From the NCBI GenBank assembly GCA_964546815.1, contig CAZJLR010000018.1:1-64000 (forward strand): DNA of 64,000 bases. The letters are read 5' to 3'. Origin of the DNA: JAIEPM01 sp964546815 (GTDB taxonomy: Bacteria; Cyanobacteriota; Vampirovibrionia; Obscuribacterales; Obscuribacteraceae). The notes beneath the pieces were generated by a model. The model saw only the letters and a list, made by a program, of their open reading frames with translations. It had not been told where the DNA came from and did not search any database. This document shows, one piece after another, positions 17,895 through 28,800 of this stretch (position 1 is its first letter; each line of letters begins with the position of its first letter). A program made the translations under genes and the position numbers.

Positions 17895-19508
17895 ATGGGT
17901 TACGTGGCGGCAATTGTGGTTACATCGTTAGCCACTGCATTGTGCCAGTACGCAAACCATTATTTAGATCATTCCAACTTAATCATGATCTATCTTCTTT
18001 GCATTGTTTATGTGGCGACTCGCTTTGGTCGTGGACCGTCAATATGCGCATCAATTCTAAGCGTCGTTGAATTCGACTATTTTTGCGTGCCGCCGCATTT
18101 CACTCTGGCTATTTCAGATTGGCAATATATCATCACTTTTACGGTGATGCTTACAATTGCGTTTCTCATTACTACTCTAACCTCTGAAGTCCAAAACCAG
18201 GCAGAACTTGGTAGACAAAGAGAAAAGCGAACCGAAGCGTTGAGGGCATTGAGTACAGATTTGTCTCTAGCGCGTGGCAGAGACAAACTAGTTGAAATTT
18301 CGCTGCGTCACATTCGCACCTATTTTAATGCGATGGTAGGAATTTACCTGCCCGACGCCGATGGCAGGCTGTGCGAATATACCGCAGACCAGGGGCTTTC
18401 TAAAATAGAGCGTCAGGACAACGAAGTCGCGATATGGACTTTTCAAAACAAACAAAAAAGCGGCCTCGGCATAGGGCAACATGCTTCAGCAGGCTCTATT
18501 TACCTGCCTCTCATAGCCTCACAAGGAGTAGTTGGCGTCCTTCAGGTATCACCGCGAGGTGACTCTCGCGAAGCCCTCACAGGTGAGCTGGAAGTGCTGG
18601 AAACATTTGCCAATCAGACAGCACTTTGCATTGAAATTGCAACCATCTCCGAAAAGGCACAACAAGCAGCCATTCATATTGAAAGAGAACAGCTTCGCAA
18701 CGCACTTTTAAGCTCCGTTTCTCACGACTTGCGCACACCGCTTGCCACCATAACTGGTGCAAGCAGCAGCCTCGTACTTGGCAAATCCAATCTCAGCGAT
18801 GCGCAGAAACAAGAGCTTGCCCAGGTCATTCTCGAAGAAGGCGAGCACCTCAACAACTTAGTGCGCAACTTGCTTGAAATGACAAAGCTTGAATCAGGAC
18901 CACTAACAGTAAAGAAAAACTGGTATGAAATTGAGGAAGTAGTCGGCACTTCTATGACAAGGCTCGAACGCCATCTCAATTCTCGCCGCATTAACATTCA
19001 ATTGCCACGAAATCTGCCACTGGTGCCACTCGACGAAATCCTGATGCAACAAGTTTTTCTAAACCTGCTGGAAAACGCATTGAAATACACCCCTGCAGGT
19101 AGTGATATTGACATAGAAGCATTTGCAAACGAAGTCGACTCCGCCGGCAAGCCCACCTGGATTACTATAAAAGTTTCAGACCGCGGACCTGGCCTCAAAG
19201 CCGGCGAAGAAGACTTGATTTTCACTAAGTTTTATCGCTCAAGTACCGCATCACAGCATATGGGAGTGGGTCTTGGTCTGGCAATTTGTCGCGCCATTAT
19301 CAAAGCACATGGCGGTACAATAACGGCAGCAAATAGAACTGGCGGAGGAGCTGATTTCATAATCAAGCTGCCACTAGAAGGCAAACAGCCTACATCAATT
19401 GTCGAAAACGCTGAAGACGAGAAGGCAAACGCAGCAAGCAAAAACGACGAAATCAACGAGACAGAAAAAAGCAAAAAGGAAGATGTTTCGGATCAAAGCC
19501 ATGACTGA
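17895..19508 (+). CDS. KdpD-like sensor histidine kinase lacking the N-terminal KdpD/Usp domains
   Basis: 537 residues from ATG 17895 (AAAGGGG upstream). Order of parts: a DUF4118 four-helix membrane module (FGRGPSICASILSVVEFDYF and the following VPPHF), a GAF domain (about 150-260), an intact HisKA box (VSHDLRTPLATITG), and HATPase with N-box LLENALKYTP, DRGPGL and GVGLGLAIC. The C-terminal 35 residues are a charged, low-complexity tail that overlaps the regulator start by eight bases. The large cytosolic KdpD sensor and universal-stress domains of classical KdpD are absent, and no kdpFABC is nearby. With the CDF exporter upstream, a metal or ion stress input is a reasonable inference. Confidence 0.92.
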   Translation: MGYVAAIVVTSLATALCQYANHYLDHSNLIMIYLLCIVYVATRFGRGPSICASILSVVEFDYFCVPPHFTLAISDWQYIITFTVMLTIAFLITTLTSEVQNQAELGRQREKRTEALRALSTDLSLARGRDKLVEISLRHIRTYFNAMVGIYLPDADGRLCEYTADQGLSKIERQDNEVAIWTFQNKQKSGLGIGQHASAGSIYLPLIASQGVVGVLQVSPRGDSREALTGELEVLETFANQTALCIEIATISEKAQQAAIHIEREQLRNALLSSVSHDLRTPLATITGASSSLVLGKSNLSDAQKQELAQVILEEGEHLNNLVRNLLEMTKLESGPLTVKKNWYEIEEVVGTSMTRLERHLNSRRINIQLPRNLPLVPLDEILMQQVFLNLLENALKYTPAGSDIDIEAFANEVDSAGKPTWITIKVSDRGPGLKAGEEDLIFTKFYRSSTASQHMGVGLGLAICRAIIKAHGGTITAANRTGGGADFIIKLPLEGKQPTSIVENAEDEKANAASKNDEINETEKSKKEDVSDQSHD

Positions 19509-20214
19509 AAACGAACCCAAAATATTACTAGTCGAAGACGAACAACAGATACGCCGCTTTCTGCGCGTCACCCTAGGCTCAAACGGCTACAAACTCATTG
19601 AAGCTGCAACCGGTCAGGAAGGTTTGATGATGGCTGCAACCGAAAAGCCAGACCTAATTATTTTAGACCTCGGGCTGCCTGATATGGACGGATTGGACTT
19701 CACACGCCAACTGAGAGAATGGTCTAGCACACCGGTTATTGTTCTTTCAGCGAGAGGACAAGAAGATGACAAAATTTCAGCGCTCGATGCTGGTGCTGAC
19801 GATTACCTCACAAAACCCTTTGGTACTGGCGAGTTGCTTGCCCGCCTGCGAGTAGCATTCAGGCACACAGACAGAGTTAAGCCAGACTCGAATGAAACCT
19901 CTTATTCATTTGGAAACGTAACCATAGATCTTGCCAAACGGCAGGTATTCAAAGATGGACAAGAACTGCATCTCACGCCAATTGAATACAAACTTCTTAC
20001 TCTTCTGGTAAGACACGCCGGCAAAGTCTTGACGCACAGACAGCTGTTAAAAGATGTCTGGGGTGACGCTTACTCCGACGAGCACCACTATTTGAGAGTT
20101 TATATGGGGCAATTGCGCCACAAACTTGAAGACAACGCTGCGCGACCACTGCACTTAATCACAGAGCCTGGCGTAGGCTACAGACTTCGAATAGACAGCT
20201 CTACAATTTCGTAA
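19501..20214 (+). CDS. KdpE/OmpR-family response regulator
   Basis: 237 residues. ATG 19501 lies inside the end of the kinase gene; a longer frame from 19399 is only the kinase tail read in another frame. Receiver motifs are complete (LLVEDEQQIRRFLR, phospho-acceptor in LIILDLGLPDMDG, VLSARGQ, LTKPF), followed by an OmpR/PhoB winged helix (LTPIEYKLLTLLVRHAGKVL, HHYLRVYMGQLRHKLE). It is the cognate partner of the upstream kinase. Targets cannot be read from the sequence; the CDF exporter gene is a candidate. Confidence 0.93.
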   Translation: MTENEPKILLVEDEQQIRRFLRVTLGSNGYKLIEAATGQEGLMMAATEKPDLIILDLGLPDMDGLDFTRQLREWSSTPVIVLSARGQEDDKISALDAGADDYLTKPFGTGELLARLRVAFRHTDRVKPDSNETSYSFGNVTIDLAKRQVFKDGQELHLTPIEYKLLTLLVRHAGKVLTHRQLLKDVWGDAYSDEHHYLRVYMGQLRHKLEDNAARPLHLITEPGVGYRLRIDSSTIS

Positions 20215-20222
20215 ACGCTGAA

Positions 20223-21656
20223 TTAATCGAGCGACTCTGCCTTGAGGCGACCAGACTTACAAGCTTTTATAAATTGCGCATAGTCAATTTCAGTTTGCTT
20301 CGCATATGCAGCAGCATATTCTCGAATGGACTCTTCAAACGCATCACTCTTGCCCATATATCCACGCAAAATGACAGAATCGCCAGAGCGAGCATGTGCT
20401 CTAGCTAAAATTTCGCCGGCAATGCGAGGAAAGATTTTGAAATCTTCTTTCGACCACAATGTAGTATTTACGCCAATTTTGACATCACGAAGCTGCCTGA
20501 TATAAAACTGATAAAACGGTGCTACGCGTCCCGTAGTCCAGCCCAAAAACATATCACTTGCCGCCTGCATAAGTTTTTGACCTGCAACAACACGCTGCCC
20601 TTGATGCTTGTATTTGGAGGCACCAGCGTAAGGAGCAAGCACAGATTCACGTGCTTCTTTTATTTGAAGAATCAAAGCATCGCCACTCGGACTTGTCAAA
20701 AGCACGACACCACACATGGTGCCCACACTTCCAACACCAACTACCTTTCTGGCAAAATCTACAAGTTCAAACCTGCTCATAAGTACTCGACGGTCTTCAG
20801 GCAATGAATTTAGATAGTCTTCAAAAGCCGCACGTTGCGGGGCTCCCAACTCGCGATCCGAAAAATGGACGATAAGAGGCGGCATATCCCTAAAACGTAA
20901 CTTTCCGTCAACCAGCTCAGTCATTTTTTGTGTCATGACCTCTGGCGACGACTTCATCACAGCCTCTTTTACTTGCTCCTTCTGCCGACGTCGCGTTTCG
21001 TCTTTTACTGAGCCCAATAAGGTTTCGAAATCAATACGTGAATACCATGCTTCCAATGCTGTCATTTCTGAAAGCTCAGCCATGTATTCACGATATGATT
21101 GCGCCATGGTGCGAGCTGCATCCTCAGCCAATCCTTCGGAAAAGCCGTTGTTTTTCGCAGCCAAAATAAGACTTGTCGCAAGGCGTTTTACATCCCACTC
21201 CCACGGCGCCGGGAGAGTTTCATCGAAATCATTTATGTCTATGACCAGCTTGCGCTCGGGCGTCGCAAATAGACCCATATTGTGTATGTGACAATCGCCG
21301 CAAGCCTGCACATAAAAGCCGGAATTAGGAGTATCAGAGAGATCCATCGCCATAAGCGCTGCGCTTCCTCGAAAGAAGGTAAACGGAGACACCAGCATTC
21401 GCCCATATCTTAATGGAACAAGCTCGGGAACTCTGCCTTCATTAGTGCTTTCAAGAACTTCGATAATGTCTCTTTTGCCACTTGCGCTATGAATCAAGGC
21501 ATGCGACTCTAACGCCACGCGCTGCCTTGCTTGCTTACCCATTTCCTTTCGTTCGGCTCGAGTTTTCAATTGTCGAGAATCAGAAGAGACTAAAGCCTCA
21601 TTTGCTTTTTCTTCTTTAGATTTGGATTTCTTCTCAAGCAAAGCAGATTTTTTCAT
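20223..21656 (-). CDS. DUF2252 family protein
   Basis: 477 residues from ATG 21656, preceded by GGAAGG. It shows the hallmarks of DUF2252: FTFFRGSAALMAMDL, ACGDCHIHNMG, DINDFDETLPAPWEWDVKRL and a later LARAHARSGD. The family has a protein-kinase/aminoglycoside-phosphotransferase-like fold, with the GDCHIHN and DINDFDE segments in the places of catalytic and metal-binding loops, but no established substrate. No signal peptide; a Lys-rich N-terminus. It is convergent with the KdpE-like gene, with only eight bases between. Confidence 0.9.
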   Translation of the reverse strand: MKKSALLEKKSKSKEEKANEALVSSDSRQLKTRAERKEMGKQARQRVALESHALIHSASGKRDIIEVLESTNEGRVPELVPLRYGRMLVSPFTFFRGSAALMAMDLSDTPNSGFYVQACGDCHIHNMGLFATPERKLVIDINDFDETLPAPWEWDVKRLATSLILAAKNNGFSEGLAEDAARTMAQSYREYMAELSEMTALEAWYSRIDFETLLGSVKDETRRRQKEQVKEAVMKSSPEVMTQKMTELVDGKLRFRDMPPLIVHFSDRELGAPQRAAFEDYLNSLPEDRRVLMSRFELVDFARKVVGVGSVGTMCGVVLLTSPSGDALILQIKEARESVLAPYAGASKYKHQGQRVVAGQKLMQAASDMFLGWTTGRVAPFYQFYIRQLRDVKIGVNTTLWSKEDFKIFPRIAGEILARAHARSGDSVILRGYMGKSDAFEESIREYAAAYAKQTEIDYAQFIKACKSGRLKAESLD

Positions 21657-21840
21657 GGAATTACCTTCCTGCATTATTCACAAGCAATAAGCAGAGACAC
21701 CTAAGCAGAACCGCTTATACCATAATGCCAGACAGGGACTCTAAAGACATCAATACTTAGGATGATTTCTAAATTATCGTCCCCACAATTACTCGATAAA
21801 TCACGACAGAGCAGGAAATTGAGACGCGGCAAATCGAGGT

Positions 21841-22305
21841 TCAAGGCTTAGATTTTACTTGAACAAGTTCTTCACCCTTTAAGATACGCAGCGCGAGGGC
21901 ACCAGCAGTGGTGCTCTCGGCAGAACATCCTCTAAAATAGTTGACTGCTGTTTGATCATCTTTCATCTTAGCAAGTGCAGCGTCTGCAGTTTTTGCATCA
22001 ATCTGCTTTAGCAAAATCGCCCCATAAAGCCGCCCGGCAGGCGTTCCCTTACTAATCAATTCTTGAATCTCAGGCTTTGCTGAGCTGCCGAATTTTAGAT
22101 ATTTCTGAAACGCAAGCCATTGCCCACTTGGTTTGTTTGTGTCGCCTTTTTCTCTGTAAATAACAGCTGTTGTTTTCATCAGGCAATCCGTCTCAGCGGA
22201 GCTGAGCTGAGAGTCTCCGCAATGCTCTCCTTCGCAATTAGCCATGGTAGAAGAAGCTAAGATTAGCCACCCAATTAACAACACAACAACGCAGGAAGAT
22301 CTCAT
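21841..22305 (-). CDS. Small secreted hypothetical protein, 154 aa
   Basis: ATG 22305 opens a clear signal peptide (MRSSCVVVLLIGWLILASST) followed by a Cys-containing mature start (NCEGEHCG, suggesting a disulfide). The mature part is mostly helical. I do not recognise the family. It follows the secreted gene at 22349-22654 by 43 bases in the same direction, so the two probably form an operon. Confidence 0.75.
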   Translation of the reverse strand: MRSSCVVVLLIGWLILASSTMANCEGEHCGDSQLSSAETDCLMKTTAVIYREKGDTNKPSGQWLAFQKYLKFGSSAKPEIQELISKGTPAGRLYGAILLKQIDAKTADAALAKMKDDQTAVNYFRGCSAESTTAGALALRILKGEELVQVKSKP

Positions 22306-22348
22306 TTTGCTCAATTTCAAATCTCCGCACCATATCGAGCCCACACCA

Positions 22349-22654
22349 CTACTTATAAGAAAACCCACGGTCACTAATTCGCACAGACCTATCGGAGCCG
22401 ACTGAAGCAAAGGTCACTTCCTTGCCTGAAGACATTTGCAATTCCCAATCGCCCTGGCTGAATGTCTTTGCTAATTCTGCGCCGATGCAATAAAACTCGC
22501 CACGATCTTTCAACTTATTTTGCGCCAGTTTCAACGCCTCTTCCAGCAAAACTGGCGGCTTCACTTCAGGCTGCCACAGAATTCTTCTGGCGTCAACAGC
22601 AATACAAAGCAAAGTAAGCGCGATAGCAATTGATAAACCCAGTAGTCGCTTCAT
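22349..22654 (-). CDS. Small secreted hypothetical protein, 101 aa
   Basis: ATG 22654 is preceded by GAGGGA. A signal peptide (KRLLGLSIAIALTLLCIAV) is followed by a short domain with a conserved-looking helix (LLEEALKLAQNKLKDRGE) and a strand-rich end. This layout resembles small PepSY-like or single-strand secreted domains but is not assignable. It is first of a two-gene secreted-protein unit with 21841-22305. Confidence 0.72.
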   Translation of the reverse strand: MKRLLGLSIAIALTLLCIAVDARRILWQPEVKPPVLLEEALKLAQNKLKDRGEFYCIGAELAKTFSQGDWELQMSSGKEVTFASVGSDRSVRISDRGFSYK

Positions 22655-22897
22655 ACCATCCCTCACTATTTGGAGACAATTAATCGCATTGATTGTTTCA
22701 GCCAAAGCAGCGATATCCCGAATTGATCATGTTAGCATATGGCAAGCCCTAGAATGGATGACAACCATTGGACGTTCTCTTTGAGGACATCAGCGACCCA
22801 TATTCCGGAGACACAAACAGCTTCCGCCGCGCGTTTGAGATAATAGAAACATGCTGTCTAAAGACTGTACGCGACTTTGAGCCCTCAGGCTAGAACA

Positions 22898-24811
22898 TTA
22901 GCCTACGTGCACATGCGGACGGCGCATTGGGTCTGGCTCGGTGGCTCTTAGAACTTCGCGGGCAAGTGGGGCGGTTTCGCCTTCGCCGAAGAAGATGTAT
23001 TTGAGAACATAACTAATCGGATGCCCTTCAGTCCAACCGAAATAAACATGAGGGAGCTTGCCGGTGGTGTCGCGCAAATGAAGCATCAATGCGGCGATTG
23101 CATTTGGCACTGCGTGGCTTTCGCATTGGAATACTCTAAAGCCGCCGCTTCTGCGAATACCGTGAACATGCAACAGTTCATCAGCAAATTCAGATGCGTC
23201 TCCGCGGTGCACTTCTAGAAAGATTAGTGGTTCAGTAATTCTGTGGGTGCGACGCGCTTCGAGTTCTTTGAAGTTGTATTCTGTGCCGCCAGGTCTATGG
23301 GCAACAATGGCAATTTCGTATGGCGACAACTCTTTCAAAAATTCCTTTGCGGTGTCATCCAACTCGACTTTGAGAACTCGCAATTCGGTAGAACGAATGA
23401 CTCGTGAAACTAGAGAAGTACACAAAATAGTAGCGATGAAAAACGATGCAATTTTTAGACCATCGGGTCTTTCCATCATGTTGACTATTGAAGTGTAGGT
23501 AAACACTGCGAAAATCAAGCTAAAACAAACACGCGCAAGCCAGCCTTCTTTCCACGTGGCCAACATGACCGCAAACGCAGCAGAGGTCATCAGAACCAAC
23601 ACACCGGTAGCATACGCGCCGCCCTGTGCATCGACGTCGGCTTTGAAAATCATCGTGATTACAAAAGCAACTACAGTGAAGAAACAAACCATCGGACGAA
23701 TTGCTTTTGCCCATTCAGGTGCCATGCCATATCGAGGCAAGTATCGTGGCACAAGATTCAACAAACCAGCCATTGCTGACGCACCGGCAAACCACAAAAT
23801 ACAAATTGAACTGATATCGTAAATGGTGCCGAAACCATCTCCAATAAATTGATGCGCCAGGTAAGAAAGAGCTCTACCGTCAGCTTGCCCACCATGACCA
23901 AATTCTTTTTCTGGAATCAACACTGTAGTGGCAAAAGAGCTTCCAATTAAGAACACACTCATAAGTACAGCAGCGGTTCGCAACATCCATTTTGTGTTGC
24001 GAATTCTGCCATCAAGTTTGCCTTCCTTATCATCAGCATCGCCCTCAATGAGGGGCATAACAGCTACGCCGGTTTCAAAGCCAGACAAGCCCAGAGCTAA
24101 TTTCGGAAACAACAACGCCGACACAGCGACCATATTCACAATAGAACCACGCTGCACCAACAACTTTTCCCACCAGTGATTTATCACTTCGGGATTGTTG
24201 ATAATGTGTTGTCCTGCATAGAAAAGAACCACTGCATTGAGCATCAGATAAGTAGACACGAGCAGTACAGAAACACCAATCGCCTCCTTGAATCCCTTCA
24301 AGAAAATGGCACCAAGCAAGGCGACAAGAACCAGTGTTACACCAATGCGATCATGCATAAAAGCCGGCACGAGAGGATTTTCCACCACGTGCGCAGCCGC
24401 GTCGGCAGCAGACAAAGTGATGGTGATCATGAAGTCAGTTGCAGCAAATCCAAGCAAACAAAGAACTAACGATTTACCTCGCCAGCCGGCCAACAATTCC
24501 TCAAGCATAGAAATAGAGCCTTGCCCATTTGGACTTTCTCTAGCTACTCGTGCGTAAATCGGCAGCGCACCAAAAATAGTCAACAAGACCAGAATAATGG
24601 TCGCCAGAGGCGAGAGTAGTCCAGCAGCAAGAAAGGCTATTCCAGGCTGATATCCTAGTGTTGAAAAGTAATCGACACCGGTAAGACACATAACCTGCCA
24701 CCACGGCGATTTGTGGTGCACTTCAGGTTCATTACTGCGCTTCGACTCGCGCATTCCTTCAAAAAACCACAGGCTAAACCTGTGTTGCATGCGCTTACTG
24801 GAAGTTGTCAT
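22898..24811 (-). CDS. APC-superfamily permease with a C-terminal cytoplasmic domain
   Basis: 637 residues, about twelve membrane helices in the first 480 residues, with the APC core (GVDYFSTLGYQPGIAFLAAG in TM1 and GLSGFETGVAVMPL in TM6-like position). A roughly 150-residue hydrophilic C-terminal domain follows (YEIAIVAHRPGGTEYNFKEL). This type is usually annotated as amino acid transporter; the substrate is unproven. The start is uncertain: ATG 24811 lacks a good ribosome-binding site, and internal ATGs at residues 8 and 20 are alternatives. It is a single gene. Confidence 0.85.
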   Translation of the reverse strand: MTTSSKRMQHRFSLWFFEGMRESKRSNEPEVHHKSPWWQVMCLTGVDYFSTLGYQPGIAFLAAGLLSPLATIILVLLTIFGALPIYARVARESPNGQGSISMLEELLAGWRGKSLVLCLLGFAATDFMITITLSAADAAAHVVENPLVPAFMHDRIGVTLVLVALLGAIFLKGFKEAIGVSVLLVSTYLMLNAVVLFYAGQHIINNPEVINHWWEKLLVQRGSIVNMVAVSALLFPKLALGLSGFETGVAVMPLIEGDADDKEGKLDGRIRNTKWMLRTAAVLMSVFLIGSSFATTVLIPEKEFGHGGQADGRALSYLAHQFIGDGFGTIYDISSICILWFAGASAMAGLLNLVPRYLPRYGMAPEWAKAIRPMVCFFTVVAFVITMIFKADVDAQGGAYATGVLVLMTSAAFAVMLATWKEGWLARVCFSLIFAVFTYTSIVNMMERPDGLKIASFFIATILCTSLVSRVIRSTELRVLKVELDDTAKEFLKELSPYEIAIVAHRPGGTEYNFKELEARRTHRITEPLIFLEVHRGDASEFADELLHVHGIRRSGGFRVFQCESHAVPNAIAALMLHLRDTTGKLPHVYFGWTEGHPISYVLKYIFFGEGETAPLAREVLRATEPDPMRRPHVHVG

Positions 24812-25093
24812 AAAGGTGCTACAAAAAACTATTTTGTGTTAATTCGATCAGTCTATATCGTTTAACCCAGCACAGGCCTAAATGCAACGACAAGAAAACA
24901 TCAAGATAATGTAAAAACGCCATAAGTAAAACATCAAGACAGTCAGAACAAGAGCGCCCGCAAGCATTACCACGCAAGGTTTTCCAGCTGGCACAGCTAG
25001 AGATTTTGCGTGACAAGAACAGAAATCATTCAATCAAGGCGTCGTGAAGATGAGAGTAGCCGGCACACACTCTGCGGCGCAGGCTGATGCATG

Positions 25094-25657
25094 TCATGGG
25101 ACACGTTTGACTATGTATGGCTTATAAGTATGACCTTTGAAATTACAAACAACCGGCGTAGTCGGCACGGGTGATCCGTCTGCGAAATGACCGCCCACCG
25201 TGTATAACATGTCGCCATCTACAAGGTTTTTGCATTGCCCACTGCCGTCATAATATCCATGTTCCGCACTCTGAAACCAAACGCATGTGCTCTGAACTGG
25301 AGCCTTGGCCTTTGACGGCACAAACGCCGACTGGCTTGCTCCCGCTGCATAATCATTTGCTTGAACTAAACCATCAGCACTGGGCGTTGACGGTGCATAA
25401 GGAATATTTGGCACAACTTTATTAGTTTCGATTGTCCCGTAAAGGCGAGGCTTATAATCACGCTTGATTCGAAAACCACTTTCGCCCTGCGTTTGGGTCG
25501 TGATTATTGTTGGTTGAATCGGTACAGGCGCCGCAGCATTGCTTGCTGGCATTGCCGTCGGAGCAGGAATTTCATCATCAGCAAAGCTAACAGTATTAAA
25601 TGCCAAGCCGAGCAAAAATGACACAAACAAGGAAGACGACAAAAATCTCAAGGTCAT
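25094..25657 (-). CDS. Secreted hypothetical protein, 187 aa
   Basis: A strong GGAGGAGG site precedes ATG 25657. A signal peptide (to about residue 26, cleaved near SFADDE) is followed by a Pro/Ala-rich linker and a C-terminal globular part with four cysteines, probably disulfide-bonded (STCVWFQSAEHGYYDGSGQC and VVCNFKG). It has no family I recognise. It is monocistronic, between the permease and the 5-oxoprolinase gene. Confidence 0.8.
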   Translation of the reverse strand: MTLRFLSSSLFVSFLLGLAFNTVSFADDEIPAPTAMPASNAAAPVPIQPTIITTQTQGESGFRIKRDYKPRLYGTIETNKVVPNIPYAPSTPSADGLVQANDYAAGASQSAFVPSKAKAPVQSTCVWFQSAEHGYYDGSGQCKNLVDGDMLYTVGGHFADGSPVPTTPVVCNFKGHTYKPYIVKRVP

Positions 25658-25825
25658 GCTCGCCTCCTCCCCAAACTGTTTAATAGTAACTATTCTGATG
25701 ACGCTTTAGTACAAATACTGTTCCCCGCGAAACGGTATTTCTGTCCTTGCTTTCATCCAAGCTAAAGGCCAAGTGTCTACAATATTGCTTTTAGTGTCAG
25801 CCCATTCAACTGCCCAGGTGCGCGC

Positions 25826-28800
25826 GTGGACGAAAATAAGAAGTGGTCGTTTTGGATTGACAGGGGCGGCACATTTACAGATGTTATCGCCCGCAGACCC
25901 GACGGCAAACTCTTAACACGCAAAGTCCTATCTGAAAGCTCAAAACGACGTGATTCTGCAGTCCAGGGCATCAAGGAAATTCTTGCGGCAAACGGCAGCA
26001 GCCTGGCAGAGCTCGGCCAATTGCGCATGGGCACGACAATTGGCACCAATGCTCTTTTAACCAGACAGGGTGCGAAAACAGTTTTCATAAGCACAAAAGG
26101 TTTTGCTGATTGCGTAAAAATTGCCTACCAAAATCGTCCCGACATTTTTGCACTGGAAATCAATTTGCCCGAAATGTTGTACGAACAGGTAATCGAGTTT
26201 GACGAGCGAATAGATTTTTCCGGAAAGATACTAACACAGCCAGATTTGGCTCAACTCAAAAGCGAGCTGCAGGCAGCTTTCGGCAATGGTATTCGGTCTT
26301 GCGCGATTGCACTTATGCATGGTTACAAATACCCGCAGCACGAAATGCTTGCAGCCGACGCAGCAAGAGAAATTGGGTTTGAGCAAATTTCAGTGTCGCA
26401 TGAGTCTGCGCCGCTGATGAAACTGATTAGCAGGGCAGACACGACACTTGCCGATGCCTACCTCACGCCATTACTTCACTCATATATAGAAGGGCTACGC
26501 CGAGACCTGGGCGATTTGCAACTACACTTCATGCAGTCAAATGGTGGACTAGCTGCGGCAGCTGTATTCAAAGGTAAAGACAGTATTTTATCGGGTCCGG
26601 CAGGTGGACTGGTAGGCGCCATAAAAGCCGCAGAATCTGCCGGTTTTGACAAACTGATAAGTTTTGACATGGGCGGCACATCAACCGATGTTTCGCACTT
26701 TCATGGAGAAATCGAACACATTTACGACACAGAAATATCAGGCATGCGTATTCGAGCTCCAATGATGGACATACATACCGTCGCGGCTGGAGGCGGCTCT
26801 GTGCTCGGTTTTGACGGTACAAGGCTGCGAGTTGGACCCGACTCTGCCGGGGCCAATCCAGGACCACTTTGTTATAGAAAGAACGGTCCATTGACTCTAA
26901 CTGACGCCAACCTCAAACTTGGTCGCATTCAAGCCAAGTTCTTTCCTCATATATTTGGCCCAAACGAAAACGAGGCACTCGATGTCGATGCGGTAAACGC
27001 AGCATTTGAAGATTTACGCGACGAAACAAACAGAAAAGCCAGCAGCAAAAAAAACGCTGACGAACTTGCATATGGATTCATTCAAATCGCTGTTGCAAAA
27101 ATGGCAAACGCTATCAAGCACGTCTCGATTCAACGCGGACACGACGTTAGAGATTGCGTGCTGGTATGCTTCGGTGGCGCAGGAGGTCAGCATGCCTGCT
27201 TAATTGCAGAAGAGCTAGGCATTTCCAAAATACTGATACATCCTCTGGCTGGATTATTGTCTGCATACGGCATCGGGCTAAGCAACACACGCTTAGTCAA
27301 AGATATTGATTACAACAAAGCACTTAAAGATTTAGCAGAAGAAGACCTTATTCGTAGCGTCGAGCTAAGCAGCGCTGAGCTTGGAAAACTGATGAGCAGC
27401 GACGGAGTCTCAGGGCAAGAACAAAAAACAGTAGTAAACGCACTTATACAAATGGCGGGCAGTGACTATTCTCTCAGTGTTCCGTTTGCATCACCAGCTG
27501 AAATGTCCGCTTCGTTTGCGGAAAAACATTTGAAAAGGTATGGCTTTAACGACGACAAACGAGAGCTTATTTTAGCGAGCCTTTCAGTGCAAGTATTGGG
27601 ATTTGATTCCAGCAGTGAAAATTACTCATTTTTAGAAAAAATTTCTGCGCCAGCAAAAGAAAGAAGAGAAATCACTCTCTACAGCAAAGGCGCCTGGCAC
27701 AATTGTGCGCTTATCGAAAGAAATGAGATGCAGCCAGGTGAGCCAATTTGTGGACCAGCGCTAATTGGTGAAGAAAACACCACGACAGTTATCGACGATG
27801 GCTGGCAAGCGAGTGTAGATAAAAGCGGTTCGCTGATTTTGACACCGCAAAACCAGGCACTACTAGCCAGTTCGTTTTCCACGCCTGCTGAAAGCTCAGC
27901 GGGAAAACAAGATAAGCCAGCCGTAGACCCGATAGATCTGGAGTTGTTCAACAATCTTTTCAAGTTTATCGCAGAGCAAATGGGCTTAACTTTGCAAAAC
28001 ACAAGCCAATCAGTAAACATCAAAGAGAGACTTGATTTTTCTTGTGCACTCTTTGACGCGGAAGGAAACCTTGTGGCCAACGCTCCGCACATTCCTGTGC
28101 ATCTCGGTTCAATGGGCGAATCGGTGAAGAGCCTCATCGAAAACAAATTCCATGAGATGCAACCCGGTGATGCTTTTGCAATTAACGATCCATATTCGGG
28201 TGGCACTCACTTGCCAGACATAACGATTATTAGCCCCGCATTTGATGCCGACGGCAAACGAGTAATCTTTTACGTAGCCTCCAGAGGGCATCACGCCGAC
28301 ATTGGTGGCATAACTCCTGGCTCAATGCCTGCAGACAGCAAATCAATCGATGAAGAAGGCATTTTATTTCAACACATGCTTGTGATGCGAAACGAAAAAG
28401 TGCTCAGCGACGAAATTGAAAAGCACCTTCGCACAGGAAAATATCCGGCTCGAAAAGCATCACAAAACATTGCAGATATGAAAGCGCAGATAGCAGCCAA
28501 CTCGCGCGGCATTAAGCTGATGAACGAGCTTATCGCGACCCGCGGCGAAGCTACGGTGGCAGCATACATGGGCTATGTCCAAGATAATGCGGAAGACTGT
28601 GTCAGGCGCGCGATCAAATCACTCAACTCAGGCAGCTTTTCAAGCAAAATGGATGACGGCAGCACGGTGAAAGTGACAATTGAAATCGACAAATCAAACG
28701 CGTCTGCGCAAATTGATTTCACTGGTACCTCAGCCCAAACAAAAAGCAATTTCAACGCGCCACTGGCAGTTTGCAAAGCCGCAGTTTTATACGTTTTTAG

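Noticed and set aside
22898..24811. Kup-type potassium transporter
   Set aside because: The hydrophilic C-terminus is similar in size, but the membrane motifs fit the APC amino acid group better than Kup.
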